A DNA stretch of 64,000 nucleotides from Terfezia claveryi. Its lineage: Eukaryota > Ascomycota > Pezizomycetes > Pezizales > Pezizaceae. Under the pieces are notes generated by a model. It worked only from the letters and a program-made list of their open reading frames with translations, searched no databases and had not been told where the DNA came from. Where the stretch lies: positions 62,001 through 126,000 of the forward strand of contig WHUX01000071.1 of the NCBI GenBank assembly GCA_015179025.1, in the 5' to 3' direction. This document shows, piece by piece, positions 1 to 11,710 of the stretch. Each line of letters opens with the position of its first letter. The first letter of the stretch is position 1. Made by a program: the position numbers and the translations under genes.

Positions 1-224
1 TGGGCAATATAAATGGATCTGTCATATGGAAAGACAATTTAGCAAGATGGTATTATCAATCAAACAAAACACTCTTCAACACTCGAGTACTCAAAACCCC
101 CAATGGGATTGTCTTTAGCTGACCCTATCTACACCAAGCACACCTTCCATTTGAGGAGTGGTAACCACAGAACTTGAACAAGCAGGGGATTCCCAAATAA
201 ATACCTCTGGTGATGAAAATTTAG

Positions 225-410
225 TCGATTTTAGACCTAATTAAAGCTAGTCCTAAACTTAGAAAACAGGTGGATGCTGCTTACAGCAACCGTGGACAAG
301 TGTTTCGAGATCGAATGGCAGAACGTTATAACAAGCGCCATGTGGTCCATATTCTTGCAGTTGGTGAGATGTTTTGGAATTCCAACAGAATTTTAAATTT
401 ATTTTTATAG
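225..410 (+). pseudogene. Degraded retroelement integrase C-terminal fragment
   Basis: The frame opening after a stop at 222-224 reads SILDLIKASPKLRKQ and then a basic stretch with RMAERYNKRHVVHILAVGEM before a stop at 408-410. A segment of the form 'ERYNKRH...V.VGEM' resembles the tail of retroelement or GINGER-like integrases, where it follows the catalytic core and precedes a 'GDLVLL'-type strand. Nothing upstream in the window restores the core domain, so this is a relic, possibly continuing to the left of the window. It could also be a chance basic ORF. A related-looking relic lies on the other strand near 24282-24689. Confidence 0.35.
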
Positions 411-2503
411 CTTGGTCGCTGTCGTTTTCTTACCCTGATGTACAGCTGTATCTCACACTCAGCCGTGGGAGGGCACAGCATATTATGCAGGGGCGTGTGC
501 GGGAATTTTTAGCCTGCGCACTATATAAGGGTTCTCTTTGGCAGGGCCCCACTGTATTAAAATAGGAAACTCTGCCAAAATCTCACATTAATACAGTGCA
601 ATGCCAAAAAATATCATACCCCCCCCCTTTGCATAAAGAGGCCCAAACACTGCATATTTGAGACTTTTGTAGCTCCATATGCTGTCACTTGCTTTGTTAG
701 CAAGGTCAACGTGATCTATTTCAACCCATGGACCCTATTAATATATTGCATAGACCACGAAATCAATATCACTACTTGAAAGTTGAGTATAACTACATTG
801 AATTTCCACTAAGCGAGAGGCAACGTCTCACATGCAGTGCCAGACGTGATAATCTCACTTGTGCCACGATAGACTGAAGCCAGTAATCCCCGGCCGTTGG
901 TACCTGATATTGCGACTAGGCACAATGCCGCTAACAGGGGCCTGACATCGCTACAACTATGTACTGTCGACAATATTGTATAGAATTTGAGGGATTCATT
1001 GAGGCCCCTGGTGGTTGAAGTTCTATCCAAGGGTACAGTATTCCCTACGAATCGAGGATTGGTAATTAACAAATATGCAAGGTGATAAACATGGGCAATA
1101 CTGTTCCCTGGACGCCTGTGTAGTAGTATCAGATTGAGTGTTCGTGGGAATACTATAACTAGGGCCTGGAGCCCCTTTGACATGCTTTTCTTCAATCATC
1201 AGTCGGCCTTTACTCGGCGTTTTGTCTATTCACTCCTTGTCTATAGAATATACGATGAAGTTCTTTAGTAGAATCCTTACGTCCTTGCCCGCGGCTCTCA
1301 CCACGACGACGGCAAGTATCCCTTCCCCCGGGCTAGACTGGAAATACGCCTTGACTGGGATCATGCAAAGGTAATGTTCAAAGACACCAGCACACATCTA
1401 TGAAGTGCATCGAGATATGTACCGATATGTACCGACATCTAAATGCTAACATTAATACATTTTCATTCCTTTCGCGGCAGCAATCACTAACCTGCGCGTG
1501 GGGACAAGAACGGGGTTGTGAGAGATATCATGCTGGGTCATGACACTGCTGACGAATACCGTTTTGGGGTTATGGTATCAATCACCCAGAATGAAACAAG
1601 AGATAGTTCTATGACCTGGTGAGAAGTATATCTGGAATGCGGACTATACATTCAGCACCTTTACCTATTGTTTCATTCCTGGAACATGCTGTTTACCTAT
1701 GCTCACTGGCCGTTGATATGATCCCTTGTATGCAGTCACGATTCAGATTTAATTAACAGACGCGTGAATGAACGTCAATGAGAAGATGTAATCTAAAGTT
1801 ATTATATCAACTCCAATTTCGCATACATTGAGCTGATATTTTTCTTTTTCCGGAGCTTTGCTTCTGGTGAAATGCTTAACAATATTGACGTCTCATAATA
1901 AAGTGAAAACTATAGCATAAATAGGAAGCATCACACACTTACATGATGCGTCAATGACTGGACCCAGTATCATACTAGTCCGTAAATGGTTTTACCAGAT
2001 TTCAGGAGCCAAAATGGAAGTCGGCCTTCTTGTATTAGGAACTTAACTGATTGACACGTTACATCCACTCATTAGGAGCGGCTGAGGCGTTAGTGCATGC
2101 ATAATGGTGATACCACCTTACCTGTATTTCGTATGTCAGGTGGCAGTGTGCATACACAATCGTGTCTAAACACATCACCAATGGTTTCTGGCGTATGACG
2201 TGACAATCAATATCAATACAGACCTCAGTAAATAACCATCTTGAACTTTCGCTTTCATTTATACTTAGCTAAACCAAAGGCCCTTTTCCATACCCTCTTA
2301 GGCCGCTCATCACTGGGACTAATTCACAGCAGAGATCGCTTGTGTTTGTTTACAACTGATCCTGCGTCGCCGAAATTAGCTTGTCTCGGACTGTGAGACG
2401 TTTTTCCATCCGATTAACCGTTTCCTCCATCCCATATTTACGACCACACAAACCACCTAGGCCACAACTGACCACAGGTCCACGCTACTTGGGTTCTGCT
2501 CTG
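411..2503. other. Intergenic region, no gene recognised
   Basis: No supported coding region. ORFs here (for example 809-1195 minus) lack recognisable domains and look like chance. A TATA-like run at about 519-526 lies 110 bp after the integrase relic and is followed by a small inverted repeat (actgtattaa near 551 and ttaatacagt near 590). This could be the start of an LTR belonging to the relic, but no second copy is present to test that. The 5' flank of the next gene (2250-2500) has no clear promoter motif. Confidence 0.4.
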
Positions 2504-4572
2504 ATGGCGGCCGCTGAAGTGAAAGGATATTCTGAGTTGATCCAAGATAAAACAGCGACAGCCACCCCGGCCCCAAGGGTTTCAAGAATGGATAACAGCA
2601 AATCCCCAGAACTTGGTACGGAACTGCTATTGCACTCCGAACGTCCAAGGAAAGATCGACGTCGACCAAGATCAAATCCGTTCGATTCTACTTGGACGCT
2701 GGTGGAGGAGTACGTCGAACGGTACTGCTCCCTGCCTGAATTCACCAGTTGTCCATTGTTAGAAACACTGTGGGAATGCTGCCGCGCTGTTTGCGAGATT
2801 AAATACGACTCCGACAGTACTGACTTGGAATTTATGGAAAATACATGGGGCGAACTAATAAACCCTCTCAACGAGCTCTGTTCGATGCTGTATCCTCATA
2901 ACCGGCAGGTATCCCATACGCATTACAGAACTGAGACTGCTCTAGCAGCCGGTTCAGACATACCATTGGAGGCATTACGACTTGCAGTCACGCAATTGGT
3001 AAAGAACACACCTTTGACAATTAGCGGAATTGAATTCGATGACGTTTTTGAAAGACTTCAACTCGTGGAGCAGCTTTGGAAACTCAGGGAGCTGGAGTTG
3101 CTGCCGGGTAATTGTAGGAATTTGTGGATATGCAAGGGTCGGAAGTTCCCGACAAAGCATGAGGCTATACTCAATGCCATTTGGCGTTTGTTGAAGGCTG
3201 CTTTCTCAGCTATTGAAGCTCATCATGACGAAGCCGTCCTGGCGAAATGTGGTGCCCTCGAGAAGGATGTACACTTCAAGATAAGAAGGCGCAGAGAAAA
3301 GGAAGCATTTGAGGTGTGCTTCAAGGCCTGTGAAATCCTCAGTACAGTTGTTGTCGATTCGATCTGGTGTGATTCAGAGAAGGTAGAAGACAATGAAACG
3401 TATCTAAGGCTTTACTGCTCTCGAGCCCCCGAAACGCCAATCAAACCCACAGATATTGAGCCTGACCTACCGAATTCTGAAGATCCACAGAGACGTGGTA
3501 TGAGCAAATCAGTTGACGAATGGAAGCAAGCCGTAGATCATGCGGCGGAGAATGAACCGGATATTGTGGAGGACCACTCAGATATTGAGAGCACCCAAGC
3601 CTCCAGTGATGCTAGTGGGGAGAAGGGAAGCCTAGATTGGACCATGCGCCAGCGCGTCTTGCCAGCTGAGGCACGAAAACCGGATATTGATCCTTGCGCT
3701 GCGGCCACTGGTACTCACATTTCCTCCGCTTCCAAAGTGACCCCCCAAAGATAACGCTGAGTCAATCTTGGGATGAATTGGATTCTCCTCCAATTAAAGA
3801 GGGCCCTGTGGGGCCTCAAGGCAAAGAGATTCACACATACAATCCGTGGCAAGTGAATGAGAAAGTCAGTAAGTGTGATGGTACTATCCGAGAAGATAAA
3901 TCTCCTCAGGTGGTCCATAATCATGCCACAATCTCCACTCAATTACCTTCAAATCTCCCAGCAAACACACTGCAGACACACACCACCCAGGTCAGTGGGG
4001 GCCCTACTGCTCCAAACACGCAAACCCAAGCCCCTTCAAATCGGACAGAGCAACGTCCATCAAGTTTACCCCCTAAGCCTCCACCAACTGCCGCTGCTAC
4101 CCAAGTGCCAACTCCGCCATCTAGTTCTGCAACACCCCCTACAAAGGTCTTTACCTGTACTAGATGCTCTACCCTCGATGCTGCTGATATAGAGGCCATT
4201 CACCATATCCGTCTCCGAATACTCCTCCTCCACGCCGCTGCCGCCAAAGGCTACTCCTCAACCAGTGGCCGGAAATTTGCCGACTTCGTCCGGGAGATGC
4301 CGGTTACTTCATTTGGAGACAGTAAAGCACAGAAGAAACTTTTCAACACTTACCGTCGTGCGGTTCTATACTCGACTGATAACCTCAAAGGGAAGGGGGA
4401 TACAGCTGCGCATGAGGCGAATGTGATGCAGGTGAAGGCCGCGGTGGAGTGGAGGACGCAAGGCGGAAAGTATATGTTTTTGAGGGAATTGTATAAGCAG
4501 GTGGTAGGAGTGGAGGTCGAGAGGATGGAATCACTGTCAGAGAAGTCTAAGGCGACGATAATGACGGGATAG
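2504..4572 (+). CDS. Unrecognised protein, probably two exons
   Basis: The first ATG in a long open frame is at 2504 (protein starts MAAAEVKGYSELIQ); the frame extends upstream to 2381 only through a TTG, so 2504 is preferred. That frame ends at 3754, and a second frame carries clear coding character to a stop at 4572. A short intron joining them must be 2 mod 3 long; a GT at 3711 (gtactc) and an AG at 3798-3799 give 89 nt and keep both frames open, but the branch site is not convincing. The N-terminal 400 residues are charged and helical with several acidic runs. A proline/threonine-rich linker lies at about 3940-4140, and the last 140 residues contain CTRCSTLDAADIEAI and a conserved-looking helical block ending YKQVVGVEVERMESL. 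I do not recognise a family. A frameshifted single-exon gene is the alternative. Confidence 0.6.
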
Positions 4573-7180
4573 TAGAGATTTGAGGGCTGAACCCGCGGAG
4601 AATCTTGTCTAGGTGTGAGACATGAGAATCTTGGAAGAGTGGAGGGGAGTTAGGCGAGTTCAGCTGCAGTTTTTAATCTCTAGGAGCACTGAATGTTTCC
4701 ACGAGTAGTTTAAATAAGCGCATAATTTATCATGTGTCGGACTTCGGCAAGTCTAGGGGATTATTCAGCGTATAGTTTGAAGAAGGATCTAAATTAGCGC
4801 TATCTTTTCAAGGAGCCGAGAGGCAGTGTGAATGCATAATAGCAAGAATACTGACAGGAGGACAGCGCCGGAGATTGATCCTCTATTGACCATATTTTCA
4901 AAGTGATCATCTTTATAAGTGAGATTCTGAGACAGTCAGCTCTTTCGGGATTGCTTGTGGATCCAGCTTGGAACATATATTGCCAACTAGCTTTGGGTAA
5001 TTTGTTCGTGTGCGAAGTATCCTCTGCACTATTTTACACAGGGGGCATTTTCCGAAAGTTAGACCACGATGGCGGTTTTATTCTAATAACGTCGAAGTGA
5101 CTGTTCTGTAATTTTCTCCAAGGTCCAGCTCTGTGTTCTGAGGCCTAGTTACATTGCACCTTCATCACATCAGGGGGTTACAGCGGATGTGTGGTGCCTA
5201 CAAGACTAGTTCAATGACCACACAGTCATTTAGAAATAGCCATTTGGTCCTGAAGGTAAAGTTAATTAACTGCACAAAAATCCAAAGTGACATCTAGCCA
5301 TAGCCGAGTATATCTCAAACCCAATAAAGACGGGAATAAAGGTAGTTAGCTGTAGGTAATCTTTTATAAGCAACTGGGGATAGTTGGCTGCAGAGCCTCA
5401 AAGTGCATAATGGTCATGGATGAATGCACGGGGTTTTACAGATAGACCTACAAAATTATAACGTGTTTGGGTAAGCACGTTGTAATATTATATTCTCTTC
5501 GCGTAACTATTATGTCATCCATCTAAGACTCCGGAACTAAGCAGAGTTTACATCTCATCAGGGTAAGCAATCTTTCTTAAAAGGAAGCAGCATAGGAAGG
5601 ATACCGCTCTCCAATTGCCCATTATTACTAGCAGGGGTTTGTCTATGAGAGTCAGTAAAACTAAGATAGGTCATAATCCAAGATCATATTAGCCAGGTCA
5701 TGGTATTTTGCTAGAGCTCCAGACCTCTAAGAGGAGCACGTAAGGCTCCAATGTGTTGAAGAATCAGTACATATCTCGCTTAGAAGCTGGAGCATTTAGG
5801 AAGACACTCAGTCGTAGCCAATCCTAAAGGAATTCCGGAAACGCGATGGCTGAAGGTTGTTTATGTTCATGTTTGTGTACTGTGCTGTTAATGAATCGAG
5901 CTCAAATAAGAAGTACGGACTGGGGAGGGTTCCTTATTAATCATTCCGTCAGCCTATGAAAGAGCAAGACAGGAGCGAGCGGACCCTTGGAAGTAGTAAT
6001 TTACTCGAATGTCAATAGGAGGTGCAGTCAGTGCATGGCATGCTAGACGAGAGAAGGAAGTCCCAAAAAGGGGACTCGGAGGTACATATCTGGTATGAGG
6101 ATGGCCATCCCTATCTGAAATGTCGGTGTATTTGTGTTTGATTGTAGATTCCTGTCTCAGTTTGAGCTTCATATAGGTTTGAGAATTGCAAATGACCTGG
6201 AAATAATGGGAGTAGGAGTAAGATGTTATCAGTGCCAAAATTTTTGAGTGCGTTTGTTTTGTGGCGTGCATGCGTAGGCAAGAGTGGGGACGAATCCTGT
6301 CAGTTGCGAGTGGAGCCTGACCTGTATGACTCTACAACTGCTCGCCTCTGTATGAGTTTGAATGCGAGATCGTAGTATTTGAGCTCCTCAATGTCTGTCC
6401 AGTGAAGGTGGGAATTAAGCCCACATTGGTAGAAATTTATGGTGATCATGCCAGTTGGGCAGCACCCTTGTACTTACCTGCTGATTAGTTCTGACTTGCA
6501 AGTTTCCACAGCCTTGTCAAACGCCCTTGAGTTAACCTGTTGCTAGCTAGTTACAGCTGTCCTGGTTTGATATCATTGGTGGTGGTGCTGCCTCATTTAC
6601 TGCTTCTGTGAATGATAGTCGTAAGATGATAGAGGGATCACGGATATACTCTGGTAGAAAGGCTTGGGGCAAAGGAGATTAGCTCGGTTGGGGTGAGCGA
6701 TAGCGCACAAATGCCAAGCCAAGTACTACCGCTTTGAGAAATGTACTTCCTGAATTGGCAATCAGCCAGAGCGTAACCTGGCCTGTTCTGCTGCATCCGG
6801 GCCTTGAATTAGTCATAGGATTACTTCTCGAGATGTATTCAAATGGTACACTAGTAAGTTCATCAATTTATGATATCTATAGTGTATACTACATTATTAA
6901 CTATTACCTAGTAGGAAGTTGCAAGCTTGATCCTTAAAGATAAGCAAAAGGAAATTGTAGACAGTGCCGGTGTATGAGTGGTACCAAGACCTTATATGAG
7001 GTATACAACAACACAAGAAAGCAAATCGAGATGATCGCAGCCATAGGACACTTAGTGATAGGTATCTGAATCTTAACCGCACCAAAACACAAGCTCTAAA
7101 TGAGTTCATAGTCATAAGGCGAAAGGAAGTCGTCGACTCGGGGAAGTAAACAACTTAAACCCTTAAAATTGCCTACAATC
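4573..7180. other. Intergenic region, nothing recognised
   Basis: About 2.6 kb between two genes whose 3' ends face each other. Reading both strands I see only short ORFs without domains, no tandem arrays and no terminal inverted repeats. A CAGGGTAAG, similar to the motif that recurs across the window, occurs near 5560. Confidence 0.4.
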
Positions 7181-8833
7181 TCAGGTCCCGGCAGTATGTA
7201 CACGCCGCTCTTCTGAAGGATATCCATTATCTCCGGGTGCACCCTGAACGCCACTTCTACCATCCCCAGTATACCTCCCTCCAAAACCCGCCGAAGCCTT
7301 CGCCACACCCACACCAGGTGCCCTCCACATCGCAGTGCTGTCTCCTCCAGCACCAAAGGCAGCGCCTCCTCTCCTCCACCCACCCCTCCTTGTCCCCGCA
7401 TATCCACTCCACATATCCATCTCCTCCATCGAGAATCCCAACCCATCCCCTTCTCGCTTCTCATATCCGTCCCTCATCGCCCTCGCTCCAACCCACCCCC
7501 TTCCCAATGCGTAGCCGGAGGAGCCGGCGCCAGTCCCGAGGACATACATATTCCCCCGAGGAAGAGGAACATGACTCCACCTCCAATCCGTCACACTCGC
7601 ATAAGTCATCCGATATGACCCAGTTGCAACAAGCACACCAAATATACTGCCAACAACAATATCATACCAGTTGTGACTCATATCCAGTGAAAGACTGCCC
7701 ACCAGCAATATCGCAGTTACTATTGGCGCAATCACAGAAAGGAACTTCCACCAGCTAGGATGGTAGTTCGAAAACGGCTTGAGTTTCCCATTGAGGTACA
7801 GACTGAGATAAAATAAACCCCCAAATGCCGCACTTGAATGGCCACTTGGGAAACTCTGCATAGCATTCGCCAGCTTCTTTCCGTCTTTCTCTCGGCAGAC
7901 ATCAACGTTGTAGTATAACCCACCAAACCCCCCCTTTGGATGCACCCCCTGAGCAAGTGCTTCAGAAGGCGACATCGGGTTGCAAACAGTGAAAAAGTGC
8001 GGTCTTAGGCCAACCACAACAAGTTTGATAATGATCTGGATGACACACCCCGTCATCACAGACACTACAGTCCCAATACACGCATTATTGACATCCCAAA
8101 AAGAATGCACAACAAAGATATTCATAATCCACACTACAATAAACGGTGTAAACACGGCAATCATTGCATCCGCAACAATCGGGACATGTTGACTCATTTT
8201 TGGGCCGGCAAATTGAGGGTATACGAGCTCGTCCCCAGGTTTGAGGTTGCTTTGGGCTACGTCAGTGTAGATGGGGAAGTATTTAAATCGGGGGAGAGGT
8301 GACCAAAGGAGAAGTCCAAGGGAAAGCATCCCAAGGAGGAAGAGGGTGAGGATATCACCCCAATAAATTTTAAGCCAGGTAGTGACGGTCGGCCGAGGGC
8401 CGAATGGGTCGGTGGTTGTGAAGCCGAAGATGCGGTCAAAGAGGCGGCCGACGATGGTATGCTTTCGGGTTGATGTAGTGGGTGCAGTGGGGCCGGCGAC
8501 GCCATTGTCGACGGCATGCACACCGAGTCCTGCTTCTTCGTCACATCTGTAGCGGTTGGTGGGGGTCAAGCGGTGGGTGTTGCCTGTGACAGTGCCATTG
8601 AGAGGTGGTTGGGGAAAAGGCTTCTCGTTTGTTACTGGAATGTCTGTGCTGCCTGAGAGAACCGAAGTTCCGACACCAGTTCTGTTGTTCAAAATGTGAG
8701 GTTCTTGAAGTTGGCCTGGCATGCTATCTCTTGGTATAGGTGCTAGGGCTGCATCTCGCGATGTGTGTGTTTTGGATGTTGTTGGAAATTCTTCTGCGGC
8801 ATGTCCATCGCGGAAGCGATCTATGAATCCCAT
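7181..8833 (-). CDS. PAP2-family lipid phosphate phosphatase
   Basis: A single-exon gene of 550 residues starting MGFIDRFRDG. The family dephosphorylates phosphatidic acid, diacylglycerol pyrophosphate and related lipids at membranes. The tripartite PAP2 signature is visible: motif 1 is KLVVVGLRP (270-278), motif 2 is PSGH (329-332), and motif 3 lies around S380, H387 and D391 in SLDMSHNWYDIVVG. Hydrophobic segments at about 160-178, 220-243, 252-274, 334-348, 363-383 and 392-404 fit the usual six-helix core. The N-terminal 130 residues are polar and probably cytosolic, and the C-terminal 130 residues are glycine/arginine-rich and low-complexity. Oddity: the arginine expected at motif 3 (SRxxxxxH) is Leu381, although S380, H387 and D391 are kept. 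This could mark a divergent fungal clade or weakened phosphate binding. Product class is secure; substrate is not. Confidence 0.88.
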   Translation of the reverse strand: MGFIDRFRDGHAAEEFPTTSKTHTSRDAALAPIPRDSMPGQLQEPHILNNRTGVGTSVLSGSTDIPVTNEKPFPQPPLNGTVTGNTHRLTPTNRYRCDEEAGLGVHAVDNGVAGPTAPTTSTRKHTIVGRLFDRIFGFTTTDPFGPRPTVTTWLKIYWGDILTLFLLGMLSLGLLLWSPLPRFKYFPIYTDVAQSNLKPGDELVYPQFAGPKMSQHVPIVADAMIAVFTPFIVVWIMNIFVVHSFWDVNNACIGTVVSVMTGCVIQIIIKLVVVGLRPHFFTVCNPMSPSEALAQGVHPKGGFGGLYYNVDVCREKDGKKLANAMQSFPSGHSSAAFGGLFYLSLYLNGKLKPFSNYHPSWWKFLSVIAPIVTAILLVGSLSLDMSHNWYDIVVGSIFGVLVATGSYRMTYASVTDWRWSHVPLPRGNMYVLGTGAGSSGYALGRGWVGARAMRDGYEKREGDGLGFSMEEMDMWSGYAGTRRGGWRRGGAAFGAGGDSTAMWRAPGVGVAKASAGFGGRYTGDGRSGVQGAPGDNGYPSEERRVHTAGT

Positions 8834-8857
8834 GGTGAATGATTGTTCGACCCTAAT

Positions 8858-8869
8858 CCAACCAGACTA
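8858..8869. repeat. CCAACCAGACTA motif in PAP2 upstream region
   Basis: The 12-mer matches the inner part of the terminal inverted repeat of the element at 9179-9469. It lies about 25 bp upstream of the PAP2 start codon. It may be the surviving end of another copy, so it may sit in the gene's 5' leader. Confidence 0.4.
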
Positions 8870-9178
8870 CCCTAATCCGTGGGTAAAGTTGGATAAATGG
8901 GGGAGTAGTATAAAAACAACAGCTGAGGGTATAGAGCTGGGATGTGATGTGCTGAGTCAATTAACTTTCCCACGAGTGTGAGAATGGGTTTATCACCTTA
9001 GGGTATCTTCTACGAGAATAAAGCTATGTCGCAAAGCAACAGCATGAATTACATATCATACTCTCGTCCTAATCGAGGTAAATAAACTTGCTTTGAAGCT
9101 GACATCCATCACCAGAGTATGGAGATTATTGGGGACCACTCCCTTGATTGGATGTAAACGTCATAAGGCAGATTATAT

Positions 9179-9469
9179 TAGTCTGGTTAGGCAGATGGCA
9201 ACAGGGAAGGATAGTCCCGCGGTAGTACGTTCTGACGTTGCTTAGGTAAAGATGGCATCACCAGCCAACCAAATCGCATGTGCTCAACATCTGATAAGCC
9301 TTATAAAATTGCTGTTATCAGAATCTCGGCCTAAATGTGCAATCTAAACGTTAAAACGCCAGTGAAGTGGGACTAGTACGTAGGTACGTGTGTGTAAGGA
9401 GCATTGGCTGTCAGGAGATTGCCAAATGGATTAGGATTTTGAGCACATATATACTTGCCAACCAGACTA
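9179..9469. mobile_element. Small inverted-repeat (MITE-like) element
   Basis: The left end reads TAGTCTGGTTAGGCA and the right end TGCCAACCAGACTA, an inverted pair with one extra base on the left, about 291 bp apart. Beyond the ends the flanks remain palindromic (atat on both sides), so a TA target duplication cannot be separated from the terminal repeat. There is no coding capacity. The same end sequence recurs at 8858, 27536, 37773 and as a tight 38-bp pair at 46263-46300, which supports a dispersed family rather than a chance hairpin. Confidence 0.55.
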
Positions 9470-9897
9470 ATATATACTGTACGCACCAGCCCAGTCAACA
9501 CTACCCCAATCTACACTGTATTTGTATCACACTAAGGCAATATTAATTTCAAATACAAGAGGCTACGGTAATCTAGCATCCCCCCTTTGGGAATTTAGTA
9601 TGGTGGTACCCCATAAATAGGTGGGAAAAGTACCATGATTACCTGGTCCACTGCGTTAACTTGACCACATATGCAAATTCCCAAGCTATTTTTATGATCA
9701 ACGACTGCAGCCCAAGAACATATACAAAAACTCCAAGGACGTTGTAGCTCTCGCAGAATCATAGAGAACTCACCCATACCAGTTTTTAACGGGGACCTAT
9801 AATAGGAGGCCACCTCAAACATAGGCAATAGATCCAGTCCACGATGTACTTTCTCGATCCCATTGTTACACCTGTCAAGCTTGAGCTGTACATACAA

Positions 9898-9940
9898 TGT
9901 TCCTCTAGTTTATGTTCCTCTAGTTTACGTTCCGCTAGGA
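9898..9940. repeat. Three tandem copies of a 15-bp unit
   Basis: The unit tgttcctctagttta occurs nearly three times in tandem; the last copy has cgttccgctag. The inverted sequence ctagaggaacattg lies at about 10470, so this array sits at one arm of a possible 0.6-kb inverted-repeat element. Confidence 0.6.
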
Positions 9941-9948
9941 AATGGTGA

Positions 9949-9995
9949 TTTGCGGCTCTTGTTCAGTCGAAGAATCAGATAGCAACACAGGCAGC
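9949..9995 (+). repeat. Dispersed repeat family, copy A (partial)
   Basis: Contains tgcggctcttgttcagtcg followed by aagaatcagatagc, the core of a family seen five times between 9.9 and 12.0 kb. It is the most diverged copy. It faces copy B, so A and B are inverted relative to each other. Confidence 0.5.
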
Positions 9996-10373
9996 TTTTC
10001 GTTGTCACGGGTTGTGCCTTCCTCTAGAACCGTTATCGGATTATGTTTATCCATGTGTGGGTATTACCTATTGGAGGTAAGATAATATTCAGGGTAATTC
10101 TTTCTACATGTAGGAAAACTCAGGGCGCGCATGAGGTGACCAAGATAGCAGGGGGAATCGCTGTCCAAGGAGTATGTCATCTACAGTAAATTCTAGATCC
10201 AAGATGTAACTGTACCTCTTCAGTTTGGTTATAGCGATCACAAAATAATCAGAAATCAAAAGAGTAATTAACTTTTTAAATATATTGTAAGTAGTGTATA
10301 TGGAATAATATTTAAATTACAAGATCCGATATTCTACTGAAGCTCAATTAACAAAAAGGAGTCCTATAAGGGG

Positions 10374-10449
10374 TTGGATAGAATGAGCCGCAAGGCTAGG
10401 GCTGCAGTGCTGGCTATCTGATTCTTCATTACCCCACGAGCCGCACTGT
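10374..10449 (-). repeat. Dispersed repeat family, copy B
   Basis: On the minus strand this reads cagtgcggctcgtggggtaa, then tgaagaatcagatagcc, then gccttgcggctcattc. Translated in one frame, the family gives SAARGVMKNQIAS or a close variant, which is conserved between copies B and E. The conservation could mean decayed coding sequence or simply that the DNA repeat is recent. Confidence 0.6.
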
Positions 10450-11224
10450 ATTCTGTACTGTGTCTTTCTAGAGGAACATTGCAAAGATTGTTGTGTGGTA
10501 GGTTGGACATTATAGGATGGGGGGTTTTCAATGCAAAAAGGAAGACTGACGTTTTAGTGATAGACACAGGAAAACACGGAATTGCGATGGAATGTACTTT
10601 TTCACATTGGAGGACAGGCTAAGTGCTCTCGACGTACATTTCTAGACACTAAGGACCATTGGGTCTGGAATTATCTTTGTTGTATGTTTCATGAGTACCT
10701 TGCATGCGCTTATATGGGTCCTTTCGCACTATTTTTCCCTCGACAGGCCCAGAAGATCGACGCTGGACTCGACGGGAGCTATGACACTCTGATCTTCCAG
10801 CGCATTAGACAGACCTCCCCCTACATGCCCCAGGAGAAATTGGAACTGCCTAAGATTATCTTTAGAAATCTTTGAAGGGTGGATATAGTACGAATAGAGA
10901 ATAGGTGTTATGTAATGGAAGGCATTTCAAAAGAGGTTTGGGAGTTTTAGAGGAGCGATTCCGTGGGGGAAAAGGCATAGAGGCGGACCGCAGCGGTGCA
11001 ATGAATATAACCTTGAATCGGGCTCCATTCCATAGCTTTCGGTCCTCTCTTCACGCCATTCTTTATCATGACTCTTGTTCCTTTAAGTATCGTATGACCT
11101 GGAGCGTACGGGGGAATGAGCCCGTAAATCAAACACCACCTAGCATCTCGTGACTAGAGACCAATAGTAATTTTGAATGCTCTTGAATGCTAATAGGAGG
11201 CTATGGAGTGTAAGAAAACAGAAC
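10450..11224. other. Region between repeat copies, no gene supported
   Basis: A plus-strand ORF at 10582-10875 (97 codons) includes the segment DAGLDGSYDTLIFQRI but has no recognised domain, no matching upstream exon, and lies inside repeat-rich DNA. I treat it as unsupported. Confidence 0.35.
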
Positions 11225-11400
11225 GTGCGGCTCATGGTGTAATGAAGAATCAGATAGCCTTAGTAGCCTTGCAACTCATACGACTGACTGGAAGCTTGCT
11301 TTTGTTCATTGGGCTTTAACAAAATTAGCAGATTTCTACTTACATTGGGGTTGGAAGATGTATAAGAGCACTTGTCAGTAGGTTGTATTGAAAACACCTG
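11225..11400 (+). repeat. Dispersed repeat family, copy C
   Basis: Starts gtgcggctcatggtgtaatg and continues aagaatcagatagcc. About 100 bp further on, a weaker shared block includes cattggggttggaagatgta. It lies 323 bp upstream of copy D and in the same orientation. Confidence 0.6.
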
Positions 11401-11547
11401 CAACTGAACACTCAAACGGATAACGCATGCGATGAGACTCTAGTGCCTATAGTAGCTCCTGATACCGATACAATATGTGCCTAGAATTCTGATTGGTATC
11501 TCTGTGATCCTCTAGAAAAACTTGTGCAAGGTATTAAAAAAAAACCT

Positions 11548-11710
11548 CAGTGCGGCTCATCGCAAAATTAAGAATCAGATAGCTAGCTCCAGCCTTGTGG
11601 CTCAAACGCCTGCCACGAGATTTCCTCTTTTATTCAAGGCTCGAAAGGAATAACTAATCCCTACATTTATTACAATTGGAAAGTTTATTGGACAGGACAA
11701 ATTAGTAGTT
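11548..11710 (+). repeat. Dispersed repeat family, copy D
   Basis: Begins cagtgcggctcatcgcaaaa and continues ttaagaatcagatagc, then gccttgtggctc. The downstream block tacaattggaaagtttattg corresponds to similar blocks in copies C and E, so the repeat unit is at least 150 bp. Confidence 0.6.

Noticed and set aside
2381..2503. Upstream extension of the first gene
   Set aside because: It depends on a TTG start; the first ATG is at 2504.
7237..7758. 173-codon plus-strand ORF
   Set aside because: Antisense to the glycine-rich tail of the PAP2 gene, with proline/serine low complexity only.
10582..10875. 97-codon ORF on the plus strand
   Set aside because: No domain, no neighbouring exon, and it lies within repeat-rich DNA.
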